Source of the DNA: Chloroflexota bacterium
GTDB taxonomy: Bacteria; Chloroflexota; Anaerolineae; J036; Brachytrichaceae
Reading direction: 5' to 3'
DNA: 45,311 bases
Assembly: GCA_021788625.1 (NCBI GenBank)
Contig: JAJYKL010000026.1
Coordinates: 1 to 45,311, forward strand
Shown here: positions 1 to 7,566 of the stretch, piece after piece
Layout of the letters: each line of letters opens with the position of its first letter
Position numbering within the stretch: the stretch's first letter is position 1
The notes under the pieces: model-generated
What the model saw: only the letters and a program-made list of their open reading frames with translations
What the model was told of the DNA's origin: nothing
Databases searched by the model: none
Program-made: the position numbers and the translations under genes

Positions 1-1
1 G

Positions 2-1147
2 CTGATAATAGAGCTGCTCCTGGTTGTGTCATTCGTCGCCATGGCCGTGCGGCGGCTGCGCGTCCCCTACACCGTTGCACTGGTCGTCGCCGGACTCATC
101 ATCACCTTTCAACAGCCAACTTCTCTTGAACTGGCGCCAACCCTGATCCTGTCATTATTCGTGCCACCCTTGGTGTTTGAGGCTGCACTGCATCTCAATC
201 TAGTCGAATTCCGACGTAACCTCCCGGCCATTATGGTGCTGGCTGTACCGGGTGTCGTAATCACCACGCTGGTGGCCTTGTGTTGCAGGGCAGTTCAGCC
301 CACCGGCTGCACTCATCGATTTCGTGTGTGTGGCGGCGGGGAATTATTACCGGCCTGGTACTTGGCTGGCTGGTGTCCTTCCTGATCGCTCGCATCGATG
401 ACTACCTGATCGAGACGACGCTAACGACCATCCTGGCGTTTGGCTCGTACCTGATCGCCGACCGACTCGGCTTCAGCGGTGTGTTGGCAGTGGATGCTGA
501 ATCGCTTTTCCGAGCCGCTGCCATGGTCCTGGCAACACGTACTCAACTGGGGTGGACTGAGAGGTGGCGTGTCTCTTGCACTGGTGCTAAGCCTTCCGGC
601 AACGATTGGTGCCGACCGTGAGTTACTGCGCGTGATGGCTTTTGTCGTTGTGCTCTTCACGCTGATCGACCAGGGGTCCACCATGCGGCTGCTGCTGAAG
701 CGCCTGGGCCTGGTCACCCGCAACGGTACCGCATTGGATCACGAACGGCATCACGCCCGACTCACCGCACTGCGGTACGCCGAGCGACGGCTGGAGGACA
801 TGCCCAACGAGGGGTTGCTGTCCACTCCTACCTGGGAACAACTCAAGCTCTCGCTCGCGCAGCAGATCGTTGACCTGACGTGTCAGGTGCGCGAGGCGTT
901 GAGAGCCAACCCTGAGCTGCAGGCTGAAGATCTTCGCACCGCACAACACGAGCTCTTGCGCGCCCAACGCAGCACATTGATGAGTCTGCAGACTGGTGGG
1001 GTCATTTCAGACCAGGTATTCCAGGAACTATCTGCTGAGATAGACGTGGAGCTGGCGGCTAACAGTGGCGTGAACTCGTCGGACGAGGAGGGGTCTGAGC
1101 ATATGGCTTCCGGCGGTGTGAATGTACCGGAGGAACCAAACGAATGA
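2..1147 (+). pseudogene. Broken CPA1-family Na+/H+ antiporter, 5' end outside window
   Basis: This encoded an NhaP/NHE-type sodium-proton exchanger of the cytoplasmic membrane. Three stretches are recognisable and are not in one continuous reading frame. The first, open from base 2, gives the early helices with the family motif around FVPPLVFEAALHLNL and stops being antiporter-like near base 280. The second (about 335-493, shifted frame) gives the helix ending GVLAV, preceded by IDDYLIETTLTTILA. The third (about 515-1147, frame of the first) carries WGGLRGGVSLAL and a hydrophilic tail. Family members have some 100-150 residues between the first and second stretches and about 110 between the second and third, including the ion-binding helices. 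Both blocks are missing here, so this is not merely a frameshift. The last ~130 residues form a charged cytoplasmic extension that is intact. The product cannot be a working transporter; assembly error is the alternative. Confidence 0.8.
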
Positions 1148-1200
1148 TACGGAAGGGTGTGTCACGCGACGAATCCGCTTCAGTCTCCTTGCCCCGTTCC

Positions 1201-1247
1201 TTATGTTGTGAGTCTCTCAGTAACACGCAACACGCCATAAAGTACAG
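1201..1247 (+). repeat. Dispersed element, copy 1 (promoter-like)
   Basis: This shares three blocks in the same order with 39485-39529: TTATGT, then CAGTAAC, then AACACGCCATA followed by TACAG after three variable bases. Spacing between blocks differs by only one or two bases. In the other copy the element lies 35 bases before a start codon, which suggests a promoter or operator. Here no gene starts soon after it on the plus strand; the next start is at 1677. Confidence 0.5.
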
Positions 1248-1640
1248 AGGCCGCATGGCGACAGCATCGCCTCGTCACCTCTGTCCGCAGCGACTTAACT
1301 GGCGATGCTTCGCTCCGCCTAGCGTGGCGCGGTCAACGGATTCATAAAGAGGTTCGGATTGCACGGATGAAAACATAGTTGAATGGAGCCATGCTATATC
1401 ACGTATGGCAAGATGAGTGCCGCTATGGTATGATGCCGTGCCCGTGTTATAGGGCAAACCCAGAAAGACGGTCAGGCATGGCAGCCAGTGTGATCTATAA
1501 TGGATATTACTAAAGGGCTCGGATGAGCGCTGTGTTTTGATGTATTCAGCGACTCCACCACTTTGTCCTTTCAAATATACCGCCTCTTCTGAGGTCTCTT
1601 ATGGTTATGGGCTGGCAGTTACCTGCCTGCCCCGACAGGT

Positions 1641-1656
1641 GGATCAATTATGATCC
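1641..1656. promoter_or_regulatory. Perfect palindrome upstream of the RRM start
   Basis: GGATCA-ATTA-TGATCC is a perfect 6-bp inverted repeat with a 4-base centre, placed 11 bases before the AAGGAG ribosome-binding site at 1668-1673. As RNA it could form a small hairpin near the site; as DNA it could be an operator. A run of five T follows shortly (1661-1665), so weak attenuation is also possible. Confidence 0.35.
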
Positions 1657-1676
1657 GCCATTTTTAAGGAGTTCGC

Positions 1677-2006
1677 ATGAATATCTATGTTGGCAACCTT
1701 TCGCCAGACACCACTGAGACAGAGCTGCGAGATGCATTCGCAGCCTTTGGCCAGGTACAAACAGCCACGATCATCAAAGATCGCAACAGTGGAGAACCGC
1801 GCGGTTTTGGGTTTGTAGAGATGCCCGCCCGCACCGAGGCACAAAACGCCATCAAGAGCCTTAATGGCACAGTCTTAAAGGGCCGCACACTTAACGTGAA
1901 CGAAGCTCGCCCACGCACCGAAGGTGGCGGTGGCGGTGGTGGTGGGCGTCGCAGTGGTGGGGGTGGCGGCGGCCACCGTGGCGGTGACCGAGATCGGCGC
2001 TGGTAA
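1677..2006 (+). CDS. RRM-domain, glycine-rich RNA-binding protein
   Basis: This is a small cytoplasmic RNA-binding protein of 109 residues with one RNA recognition motif (about residues 2-77) and a glycine/arginine-rich tail. RNP2 is visible as IYVGNL at residues 3-8 and RNP1 as RGFGFVEM near residue 43. The tail is rich in GGGG runs with interspersed R, S and H, like the RGG tails of cyanobacterial and chloroflexal Rbp proteins that act in cold adaptation and RNA handling. The ATG is preceded by AAGGAG at a good distance. The gene stands alone between a long leader and an intrinsic terminator at 2038-2066. The specific RNA target cannot be read from the sequence. Family assignment is secure; the cold-response role is known for relatives and inferred here. 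Confidence 0.95.
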   Translation: MNIYVGNLSPDTTETELRDAFAAFGQVQTATIIKDRNSGEPRGFGFVEMPARTEAQNAIKSLNGTVLKGRTLNVNEARPRTEGGGGGGGGRRSGGGGGGHRGGDRDRRW

Positions 2007-2037
2007 TAGACCAACCGCTTTACCTGGTTGATGACGA

Positions 2038-2066
2038 CCCGACCTCTGTATGGAGGTCGGGTTTTT
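2038..2066 (+). terminator. Intrinsic terminator of the RRM gene
   Basis: CCCGACCTC (2038-2046) pairs perfectly with GAGGTCGGG (2053-2061) around a six-base loop and is followed by TTTTT. It lies 32 bases after the RRM stop codon. Confidence 0.92.
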
Positions 2067-2421
2067 GTTTTTCCATGATGAAGCAGACAGGCAGAATGAG
2101 GGATTGATCCTCGAAGATAGGGCGCTGGCATCACGCGCTGTTGTACTCGGCGGGTCGCTCTGGCACCGGCTATGCCACAGGTTGAAGGCCGTGGTAACGA
2201 TCAGCATGATCCAATGTTATGCATACCATGCCGCTATGTGAACCAAAATGGCATAACCAGGCGCTGGCGTGTCTGAAGTACTCCCGCTATGCTCATAACC
2301 AAACAAGCGCGAGTCCCAGCGAACAGAGGGTCAAGCGTCCCAATGCAGAGCAAGGCATGCGACGGGATGGCGTACTATAGAAACTGTATAAGGCATGGGT
2401 GAGATATAGAGTCTGTACCTG
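2067..2421. other. Non-coding stretch, nothing recognised
   Basis: These 355 bases have no supported gene, repeat or RNA on either strand. The short open frames present have no ribosome-binding sites and no recognisable protein character. Confidence 0.5.
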
Positions 2422-2449
2422 TTGACACTCGGGCTGGATGTTATAAAAT
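2422..2449 (+). promoter_or_regulatory. Sigma-70-like promoter
   Basis: A perfect -35 box TTGACA (2422-2427) is followed after 16 bases by TAAAAT (2444-2449), a five-of-six match to the -10 consensus. Transcription would begin near 2456 and read through the structured leader and hairpin that precede the small gene at 2604. This is the best promoter visible in the window. Confidence 0.65.
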
Positions 2450-2455
2450 GATCTA

Positions 2456-2580
2456 ACGATGTTTTGGCAGAGGCTAGGTTCGACGCCTTCGGCCAAGAGG
2501 TTATTTGCGAAATTGGTTCAGTTTTCTGAATCGAGCATTGAAGGCACGCTACGCTGAAATTGCGTAGCGTGCCTTTTGTT
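2456..2580 (+). ncRNA. Structured leader or small RNA (~120 nt)
   Basis: The stretch between the promoter and the terminator hairpin contains no open frame but several helices. GAGGC can pair with GCCTT around 2470-2489, GGTTCAG (2515-2521) pairs with CTGAATC (2526-2532) around a TTTT loop, and the perfect 14-bp terminator stem follows at 2541-2575. Two readings are possible. It may be an independent small RNA, or a 5' leader with a transcription attenuator governing the gene whose start codon lies 24 bases after the U-run. It does not match any riboswitch, 6S, SRP or tRNA pattern I know. An anti-terminator pairing was not demonstrated. Confidence 0.4.
2541..2578 (+). terminator. Strong intrinsic terminator before the SWIM-like gene
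   Basis: AAGGCACGCTACGC (2541-2554) pairs without mismatch with 2562-2575 around a seven-base loop, and the stem runs into a TTTTGTTT tract. It sits between promoter and gene, so it either ends a small RNA or attenuates the downstream gene. Confidence 0.85.
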
Positions 2581-2603
2581 TAATCTACTGGAGGTATGGA
2601 GAA

Positions 2604-2858
2604 ATGATTGACTCGAGCCATATCGGCAAGGTCGAAAAAGCTCACCGCTATGCGCAGGAACGAGACCGGTTCAAGTTCCTAAACTTCCAGGTCATCGTAC
2701 GTGGCGATAACAACGAGTATGTCGTGACTTATGACCACGGCCGGTGGGACTGCAACTCGGAGTACTTCAGGGCTCATGGTTACGACAGTCACACGATGGC
2801 CGTGGAGCAGTTACTGGGCGACATGCTGATCGAGCCATCTACCGAGAAGATCACGTAG
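2604..2858 (+). CDS. Small SWIM-like protein with missing zinc ligands
   Basis: This 84-residue soluble protein resembles a family of short chloroflexal proteins in which YAQE..., a GDN.E..V..D.G.W core and a SWIM zinc finger (CxC...GxCxH) follow in order. Here the core reads GDNNEYVVTYDHGRW, followed by CNS, EYFRAHG, YDSH and TMA. Only one Cys and the His remain: the second Cys is Ser and the third is Asp. SWIM fingers usually bind DNA or protein, so this copy may keep the fold but is unlikely to bind zinc in the normal way. GGAGG at 2590-2594 is nine bases before the ATG. The family comparison is from memory and could not be tested. Its function is unknown. Confidence 0.7.
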   Translation: MIDSSHIGKVEKAHRYAQERDRFKFLNFQVIVRGDNNEYVVTYDHGRWDCNSEYFRAHGYDSHTMAVEQLLGDMLIEPSTEKIT

Positions 2859-2906
2859 GCCACTTGAGGGCGCTCATGTCAGGGCGTGAACAACATCCTG
2901 ACGGAC

Positions 2907-2956
2907 ACACCGCCGGCGCGGGTATGGGATCGATCCTATACCCGCGCCGGCGGTGT
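2907..2956. repeat. 50-nt near-perfect palindrome, likely terminator
   Basis: The left arm 2907-2925 (ACACCGCCGGCGCGGGTAT) is the exact reverse complement of 2938-2956. The 12 bases between them also pair, apart from one G-T, down to a two-base CG centre. The folded RNA would be a hairpin of some 24 bp with very high GC. It lies 48 bases after the stop of the SWIM-like gene and is followed by only a weak TTATT. It probably ends that transcript, and it argues that the TPR gene downstream starts after it. Confidence 0.7.
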
Positions 2957-2978
2957 TATTCGTGCTAACATTAGCGGC

Positions 2979-4148
2979 GTGTACATTGGAAGCAGACACC
3001 ACCGCAACCGGGGCAACGGTGCTGCGTGGTTCATCCTCAGTGTAATTGGTGTAATCCTCATTGGCGGCTATGCGCTCGTACAGCAGCGATTGGGAAACGG
3101 AATCGGCCTTTCCCCTCGCGGCACCCCGGTGCTGGCTGAGACCACTCCCACCCGCAGCGTGGAAGACTTTGTCATTCTGGCAGAGGATTCGTACAAAAAG
3201 GGTGATTACCGTGGTGCGATTAATTACTACGAGCAGGCCAGCCGGCGCAAGCCCAATGATGCCAGTCTCTACGCACTGGCGGCACGGTTGATGGTGTTCA
3301 TCGGGCAGGCACCGCAAGCTGAGAAAACTGTACAAAAAGCCCTGCAATTGGACCCCAAGAATGCCATGGCCAAGGCTGTACTGTGTATGGCCATCGACTG
3401 GCAGGGGCATTACGCTGAGGCCGTCAATCGATGCATGGAGGCCACCCAGCTCGACCCGAAGAGCTCCATGGCTTACGCTTACCTGGGCGAAGCGGAGACC
3501 GACAATGGGGACATTAATGGAGGGCGAGCTTCCGTTCAAAAAGCACTGCAACTGGATCCGAAAAACGAAGACGCCATGCGCGATCTGGGTTACAACTACG
3601 AACAAAGCGGTGACTACAGCCAGGCCATTTATTATTATGGCAAAACGCTGGATCTGAACCCCAACATGCCGCACGTGTTGATCGCGCTCGGTCGTTGTGA
3701 GGTGGTGATGGGCCAGGTACCCAAGGCTGTGCTCTACTTCAAGCAAGCTGTCGCATTGGATCCGCAGAATGCTGAGGCCTATGATCGGTTGGGTGGCGCC
3801 TACTTCGCCATCGGCGAATATGACTCGGCGCGCGTCGCGCTGGACAAGGCGATCGAGCTGGACCCCATGCGTGTGACGGCGTTCACACGGAGAGGCATCC
3901 TGAACTTCCAGTTGCGGCGCTACGAGGATGCAGCGGCTGACTATACACGCGCGCTCACCACGAGCCAACTGGTGAGTACAACTTTAACGGCGGTTGATTT
4001 CGTCAACTATGGTTTCGCGTTGCAACTGACGGGCAACTGCACCAAGGCTATTGGCATCTTCAACCAGGCCAGCAGCATGGCCAACAATGATAAAGACCTG
4101 CAGGATGAAATCTCTGTGGGGTTGAAGAGGTGTAGCCAACAACACTGA
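2979..4148 (+). CDS. Membrane-anchored TPR-repeat protein
   Basis: The 389-residue product has a short basic N-terminus, one membrane helix (about residues 16-37, WFILSVIGVILIGGYALV) and then a series of tetratricopeptide repeats to near the C-terminus. Repeated LDP.N.A/LDPKN boundaries and G-Y-A residues at repeat spacing show at least eight repeats. The domain after the helix is probably a scaffold for protein partners, on one face of the membrane. The frame is open further upstream to a GTG at 2886, but that stretch would encode the 50-nt palindrome. GTG 2979 is therefore preferred although its ribosome-binding site is poor. There is no enzymatic domain. The partner is unknown and the neighbours give no firm clue. 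Confidence 0.85.
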   Translation: MYIGSRHHRNRGNGAAWFILSVIGVILIGGYALVQQRLGNGIGLSPRGTPVLAETTPTRSVEDFVILAEDSYKKGDYRGAINYYEQASRRKPNDASLYALAARLMVFIGQAPQAEKTVQKALQLDPKNAMAKAVLCMAIDWQGHYAEAVNRCMEATQLDPKSSMAYAYLGEAETDNGDINGGRASVQKALQLDPKNEDAMRDLGYNYEQSGDYSQAIYYYGKTLDLNPNMPHVLIALGRCEVVMGQVPKAVLYFKQAVALDPQNAEAYDRLGGAYFAIGEYDSARVALDKAIELDPMRVTAFTRRGILNFQLRRYEDAAADYTRALTTSQLVSTTLTAVDFVNYGFALQLTGNCTKAIGIFNQASSMANNDKDLQDEISVGLKRCSQQH

Positions 4149-4270
4149 AAGCCCATGTGCAGGAAACCGAATATTCAACACGGCAGGGTCATAACCCTTT
4201 GCCGATCCACTGCGAAGTAGTTCCCGGCATCAGGCCGGACACAAGGCGATCAATCATTTAGGGGACATAT

Positions 4271-4978
4271 ATGGTCGATACCGCGACACGCGCGCTCATT
4301 GCACCCTTGATCAGTTCAAAACCCGTGGACGCATTAGCCTGGTATTTCGCTCTGGAGCATGACGCCCGGCGCACCCGGATCGTCGCTCGAACCGATGCAG
4401 GTGGGCATGCCGTTGCGTTTGTGGCGGTCTGCCAGACAGGAATCGATCTATTTCGCCCAATGGTGGTGGTCCGCAGCGAGGATTCATCGGCCTTGTGCGA
4501 CGCGTTGCGTGAAGCGCTCTCACCGAATCGGCAGTACCTATTCAGTGCACCGGTTACCTTACGGCCAGACATCGAGAGGGTTGCCTACCTGTACGGCGAA
4601 ACGACCAACCATATTTATGCGCTGCACCAGGCCGACTATAAACCCGTGGTCAACATCATGGTACAGGCCAGTCGCACTCCCGACGGTCTGCTGCGCGCCT
4701 CCATTTCGGCGCGTGACGGCAGCACAGCCGCGGAAGCCGGTACCACGTGGATTTCGTCCCGTTATGCCGAGGTGTATGTGCGCGTGGTGGAGGCATTACG
4801 CAGCCGCGGGCTGGGACGCTCAGTAGTGTCCGCTGTTACCAATCAAATTCTGGAACTTGGGCGCACACCCATATACTCAGCCTCCGACGATAATTTACCC
4901 TCGCAGCATGTCGCGCAAGCTCTGGGCTATCACGATACGGAAGGTTGGGAGTTAAGTGGTGCATTGGGTCTTAAGTAG
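4271..4978 (+). CDS. GNAT-family N-acetyltransferase
   Basis: This 235-residue soluble protein has a C-terminal half with the features of an FR47-like GNAT domain. The beta-strand plus acetyl-CoA loop is visible as AEVYVRVVEALRSRGLGRSV, where RSRGLG matches the RxxGxG pyrophosphate-binding loop. It is followed by ASDDNLPSQHVAQALGYHD, the usual N-x-x-S...A..LGF/Y ending. The N-terminal half (residues 1-120) is less conserved and probably a second GNAT-like half. GGGGAC lies before the ATG. The substrate is not identifiable, and the gene appears to be transcribed alone. Confidence 0.85.
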   Translation: MVDTATRALIAPLISSKPVDALAWYFALEHDARRTRIVARTDAGGHAVAFVAVCQTGIDLFRPMVVVRSEDSSALCDALREALSPNRQYLFSAPVTLRPDIERVAYLYGETTNHIYALHQADYKPVVNIMVQASRTPDGLLRASISARDGSTAAEAGTTWISSRYAEVYVRVVEALRSRGLGRSVVSAVTNQILELGRTPIYSASDDNLPSQHVAQALGYHDTEGWELSGALGLK

Positions 4979-5145
4979 ATCGTGAAAGGAGATATGCTGG
5001 CTGATGAAGCAGTCCGCTGGCAAGGTTAACATTTATAGGTGTATCTTTATCCGCTCGTGGGATACTGTTGGGGATCCATTACAATCGCTTCCCTTAAGGA
5101 TCGATTTAGTGTTTATTGCTTTGCAAACCGAGGAGTGGATGTTAC

Positions 5146-5877
5146 ATGTCTAAACGCCGCGAGTTGATTGAACAGCGCCGCGAGCAGGCACGCAGGCAAA
5201 CGTTAATCATCATGGCAGCCATTGTCGTGATTGCTGTGATTTTAATTGGTGGTGCAGTGATACTCACCAACCAGCAGGCTGCCGCGACCGCCAGCCTGAG
5301 CGTGATGACCCCCGACCCACGGCCTACTCCACCGAATGCACGCCCCGATGGCCGGTCGTGGGGGCCTGCCAATGCTCCCATCCAGGTTCAAGAGTGGCTG
5401 GATTACCAATGCCCGGCCTGTGCTGCATACAACCGCAACTACGAGCAGGGAGTCATTGACGCTTTCGCCAAGACGGGCAAGGTGCACTACGAGGTACGCA
5501 GTATGTCATTCATCGGCCAGGAGTCGGTGGATGCCGCGCAGGCGGCGCTGTGCGCCGCGGATCAGAACAAATTCTGGCAGATGCACAACAGCCTGTATTC
5601 CAATCAGGGGACCGAAAACTCCGGCAACCTCAGTACAGACCGCCTGAAGAGCCTGGCCGCAGCCATTGGTCTGGACACACAAACCTTCAACACCTGCCTG
5701 GATTCCGGCAAGTACGCCAGCAAGGTGACTCAGGAACAGAGTGAGGGCGATAAACTGGGGGTGAATCAGACGCCAACCTTCGTGGTGAATGGCAAGCTAT
5801 TTCCAGGCTTGCAGAGCGCGGCTGACTTCCGTCGCATCTTCGCCCAGGTTGCCCCGAATGTGAACCTGGGACAGTAA
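5146..5877 (+). CDS. Membrane-anchored DsbA/BdbD-like thiol oxidoreductase
   Basis: This 243-residue extracytoplasmic protein catalyses or shuttles disulfide bonds. A basic N-terminus (residues 1-18) precedes a single membrane helix (about 20-41) that serves as signal anchor, then a Pro-rich linker and a thioredoxin-fold domain with a helical insert. The active-site motif is C89-P-A-C92, and the cis-proline loop is seen at QTPTF (P210). Cys136 and Cys184 lie in the helical insert and may form a structural disulfide. An ATG further downstream than the longest open frame was chosen because AGGAG (5131-5135) sits ten bases before it. No DsbB/VKOR partner is in the window. The family match is strong; a maturation role for exported proteins is inferred. 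Confidence 0.93.
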   Translation: MSKRRELIEQRREQARRQTLIIMAAIVVIAVILIGGAVILTNQQAAATASLSVMTPDPRPTPPNARPDGRSWGPANAPIQVQEWLDYQCPACAAYNRNYEQGVIDAFAKTGKVHYEVRSMSFIGQESVDAAQAALCAADQNKFWQMHNSLYSNQGTENSGNLSTDRLKSLAAAIGLDTQTFNTCLDSGKYASKVTQEQSEGDKLGVNQTPTFVVNGKLFPGLQSAADFRRIFAQVAPNVNLGQ

Positions 5878-6033
5878 ATCACGAATTTTAAGGTTTCTCG
5901 TCACGAAATCCGGCTTGCTGCTATTGCGCCGCCGACCAGTGTGTTATATGGTTCAGTGTCAAGCGCGAGAGTGGTGAGACACGCCGTCGTAGGCCTGTAA
6001 TGGTATGGTCGCGCCATTTAAGGACGAGTGATC

Positions 6034-7461
6034 ATGCAGATGAAAACTCCATACGGGATACCAGAAGGGTTCACTCCGAGACCAGCCATCTGGGCTGCGG
6101 TACCCGACAAGCAGTGGAATGACTGGCGCTGGCAGCTCAGCCATCGCGTCAGTACCTATGAGGAGCTGTCTCAGTTCATTCATCTGACCCCTGAAGAGTC
6201 GATGGGTCTGCAAGCTTCTGGCCGCTTCCGAGTAGAGATCACCCCCTATTTCGCCTCGCTGATCGATCCGGACGACCCCGCGTGTCCAATTCGCCAGCAG
6301 GTGGTGCCCCACGTGCGCGAATTGCAGGGTTTCGATGCCATGATGCGCGATTCGCTGGCCGAAGAGTCACACTCGCCCGTTCCAGGCCTGGTGCATCGCT
6401 ACCCCGACCGGGTGCTGATGCTTATTACTACCCAATGTGCATCCTATTGCCGCTACTGCACCCGCAGTCGCATCGTGGGCGACCCGCATGCCACCTTCAG
6501 CCGGCAGCAGCACGATGCGCAGATCGACTACATTCGTCGTACCCCCCAGGTGCGCGACGTCCTGCTGAGCGGCGGCGATCCGCTGACCTTGCCGCAAAAG
6601 GTGCTGGAAGATTTGCTGCGCCGTCTTCGCGAGATCCCGCATGTGGAGATCATCCGCATCGGAAGCCGCGTGCCAGTCTTCCTCCCGCAACGCATCACTG
6701 ATGAACTGGTGAATATGCTGCGCCAGTTTCATCCACTATGGGTGAATATTCATGTCAACCATTCCAAAGAGGTGACACCTGAACTGGCTCGTGCATGTGC
6801 GAAAATGGCTGATGCCGGTATTCCTCTTGGGAACCAAAGTGTGCTGCTGGCGGGCGTGAATGACCACCCCGACACCATCAAAAAGCTCTGTCATGATCTG
6901 GTGAAGATTCGCGTGCGACCGTACTACCTGTATCAGTGTGATCTGGTAGCGGGTAGCGGTCAATTCCGCACCACCATCGCCGCCGGACTGGAGATCATGG
7001 AAGCCCTGCGCGGCCATACCAGTGGATACGCCATCCCGACCTATGCAGTGGACCTGCCTGGTGGTGGCGGCAAGGTGCCAGTGCAACCGAACTATCTGAT
7101 CAGCCAGTCGGCAGAGCGCGTGGTATTCCGCAACTTCGAGGGTTACATCTCCACTTACGTGGAGCCTACTGACTACCATCGCCCCACACGCAACCGCTGG
7201 ACAGGCGCACCTACCGAGGAACCCGGGCAGAAGGGTATTGCGTCGCTGTTGGATGGCGAGGAGATGGTCATCAAGCCAGATGTATGGGCGGGCACGCATA
7301 TGCGCGGGCGCAACTCCATGCCCGAGAACGAGGCCATTAATGCCTCGGCGTCCTCCGAGCCGTCGTCATCGCCAGTGCCGCAAGAGGGCCAGTTCAACGG
7401 CATACCCGGAGTGGAGGTCGCACCGGATGGCGATGAACCGGTGTGGGCTGCCATTAATTGA
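6034..7461 (+). CDS. kamA: Lysine 2,3-aminomutase, radical SAM/PLP enzyme
   Basis: This 475-residue cytoplasmic enzyme interconverts L-alpha-lysine and L-beta-lysine using a [4Fe-4S] cluster, S-adenosylmethionine and pyridoxal phosphate. The radical SAM cysteines are C135, C139 and C142 (QCASYCRYC). PGGGGK holds the PLP lysine K347. D303 (YQCD) and D340 (YAVDLPGGGGK) correspond to the two aspartates that bind the side-chain amine of lysine; glutamate-specific relatives differ at both, so lysine is the likely substrate. The last ~50 residues are a low-complexity Ser/Pro/Glu-rich tail not needed by the family. ATG 6034 is chosen over GTG 6028 for its better distance to AAGGA. No beta-lysine acetyltransferase (ablB) is adjacent, although a GNAT gene of unknown specificity lies 1.1 kb upstream. 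Confidence 0.93.
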   Translation: MQMKTPYGIPEGFTPRPAIWAAVPDKQWNDWRWQLSHRVSTYEELSQFIHLTPEESMGLQASGRFRVEITPYFASLIDPDDPACPIRQQVVPHVRELQGFDAMMRDSLAEESHSPVPGLVHRYPDRVLMLITTQCASYCRYCTRSRIVGDPHATFSRQQHDAQIDYIRRTPQVRDVLLSGGDPLTLPQKVLEDLLRRLREIPHVEIIRIGSRVPVFLPQRITDELVNMLRQFHPLWVNIHVNHSKEVTPELARACAKMADAGIPLGNQSVLLAGVNDHPDTIKKLCHDLVKIRVRPYYLYQCDLVAGSGQFRTTIAAGLEIMEALRGHTSGYAIPTYAVDLPGGGGKVPVQPNYLISQSAERVVFRNFEGYISTYVEPTDYHRPTRNRWTGAPTEEPGQKGIASLLDGEEMVIKPDVWAGTHMRGRNSMPENEAINASASSEPSSSPVPQEGQFNGIPGVEVAPDGDEPVWAAIN

Positions 7462-7566
7462 CCATTGATTGCCCGCGCTATTCCGGGCAGATGTTCCAAA
7501 AGGGGTTCGCTGTAGTTATACTGATGGCAGCGCTGGAGTAGCTCACCCAAGCTGCAAGGAAAGGCC

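Larger units (their letters stand above)
1148..1676. other. Long non-coding stretch before the RRM gene
   Basis: There is no convincing gene in these 529 bases. They hold one copy of a 47-nt element shared with the region before degV (1201-1247), a possible -10 box TATAAT at 1496-1501 with no good -35 partner, and a 16-nt perfect palindrome (1641-1656) just before the ribosome-binding site of the next gene. If transcription starts near 1508 the RRM messenger would have a leader of about 170 nt, which would suit a cold-regulated RNA-binding protein. That last point is inference. Confidence 0.5.

Noticed and set aside
2471..2500. GGTTCGA string resembling a tRNA T-loop
   Set aside because: The flanking bases do not form a five-base T stem and no acceptor, D or anticodon arms can be found.
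2874..3968. Long minus-strand open frame opposite the TPR gene
   Set aside because: It mirrors the third-base composition of the TPR repeats, has no ribosome-binding site and no recognisable domain.
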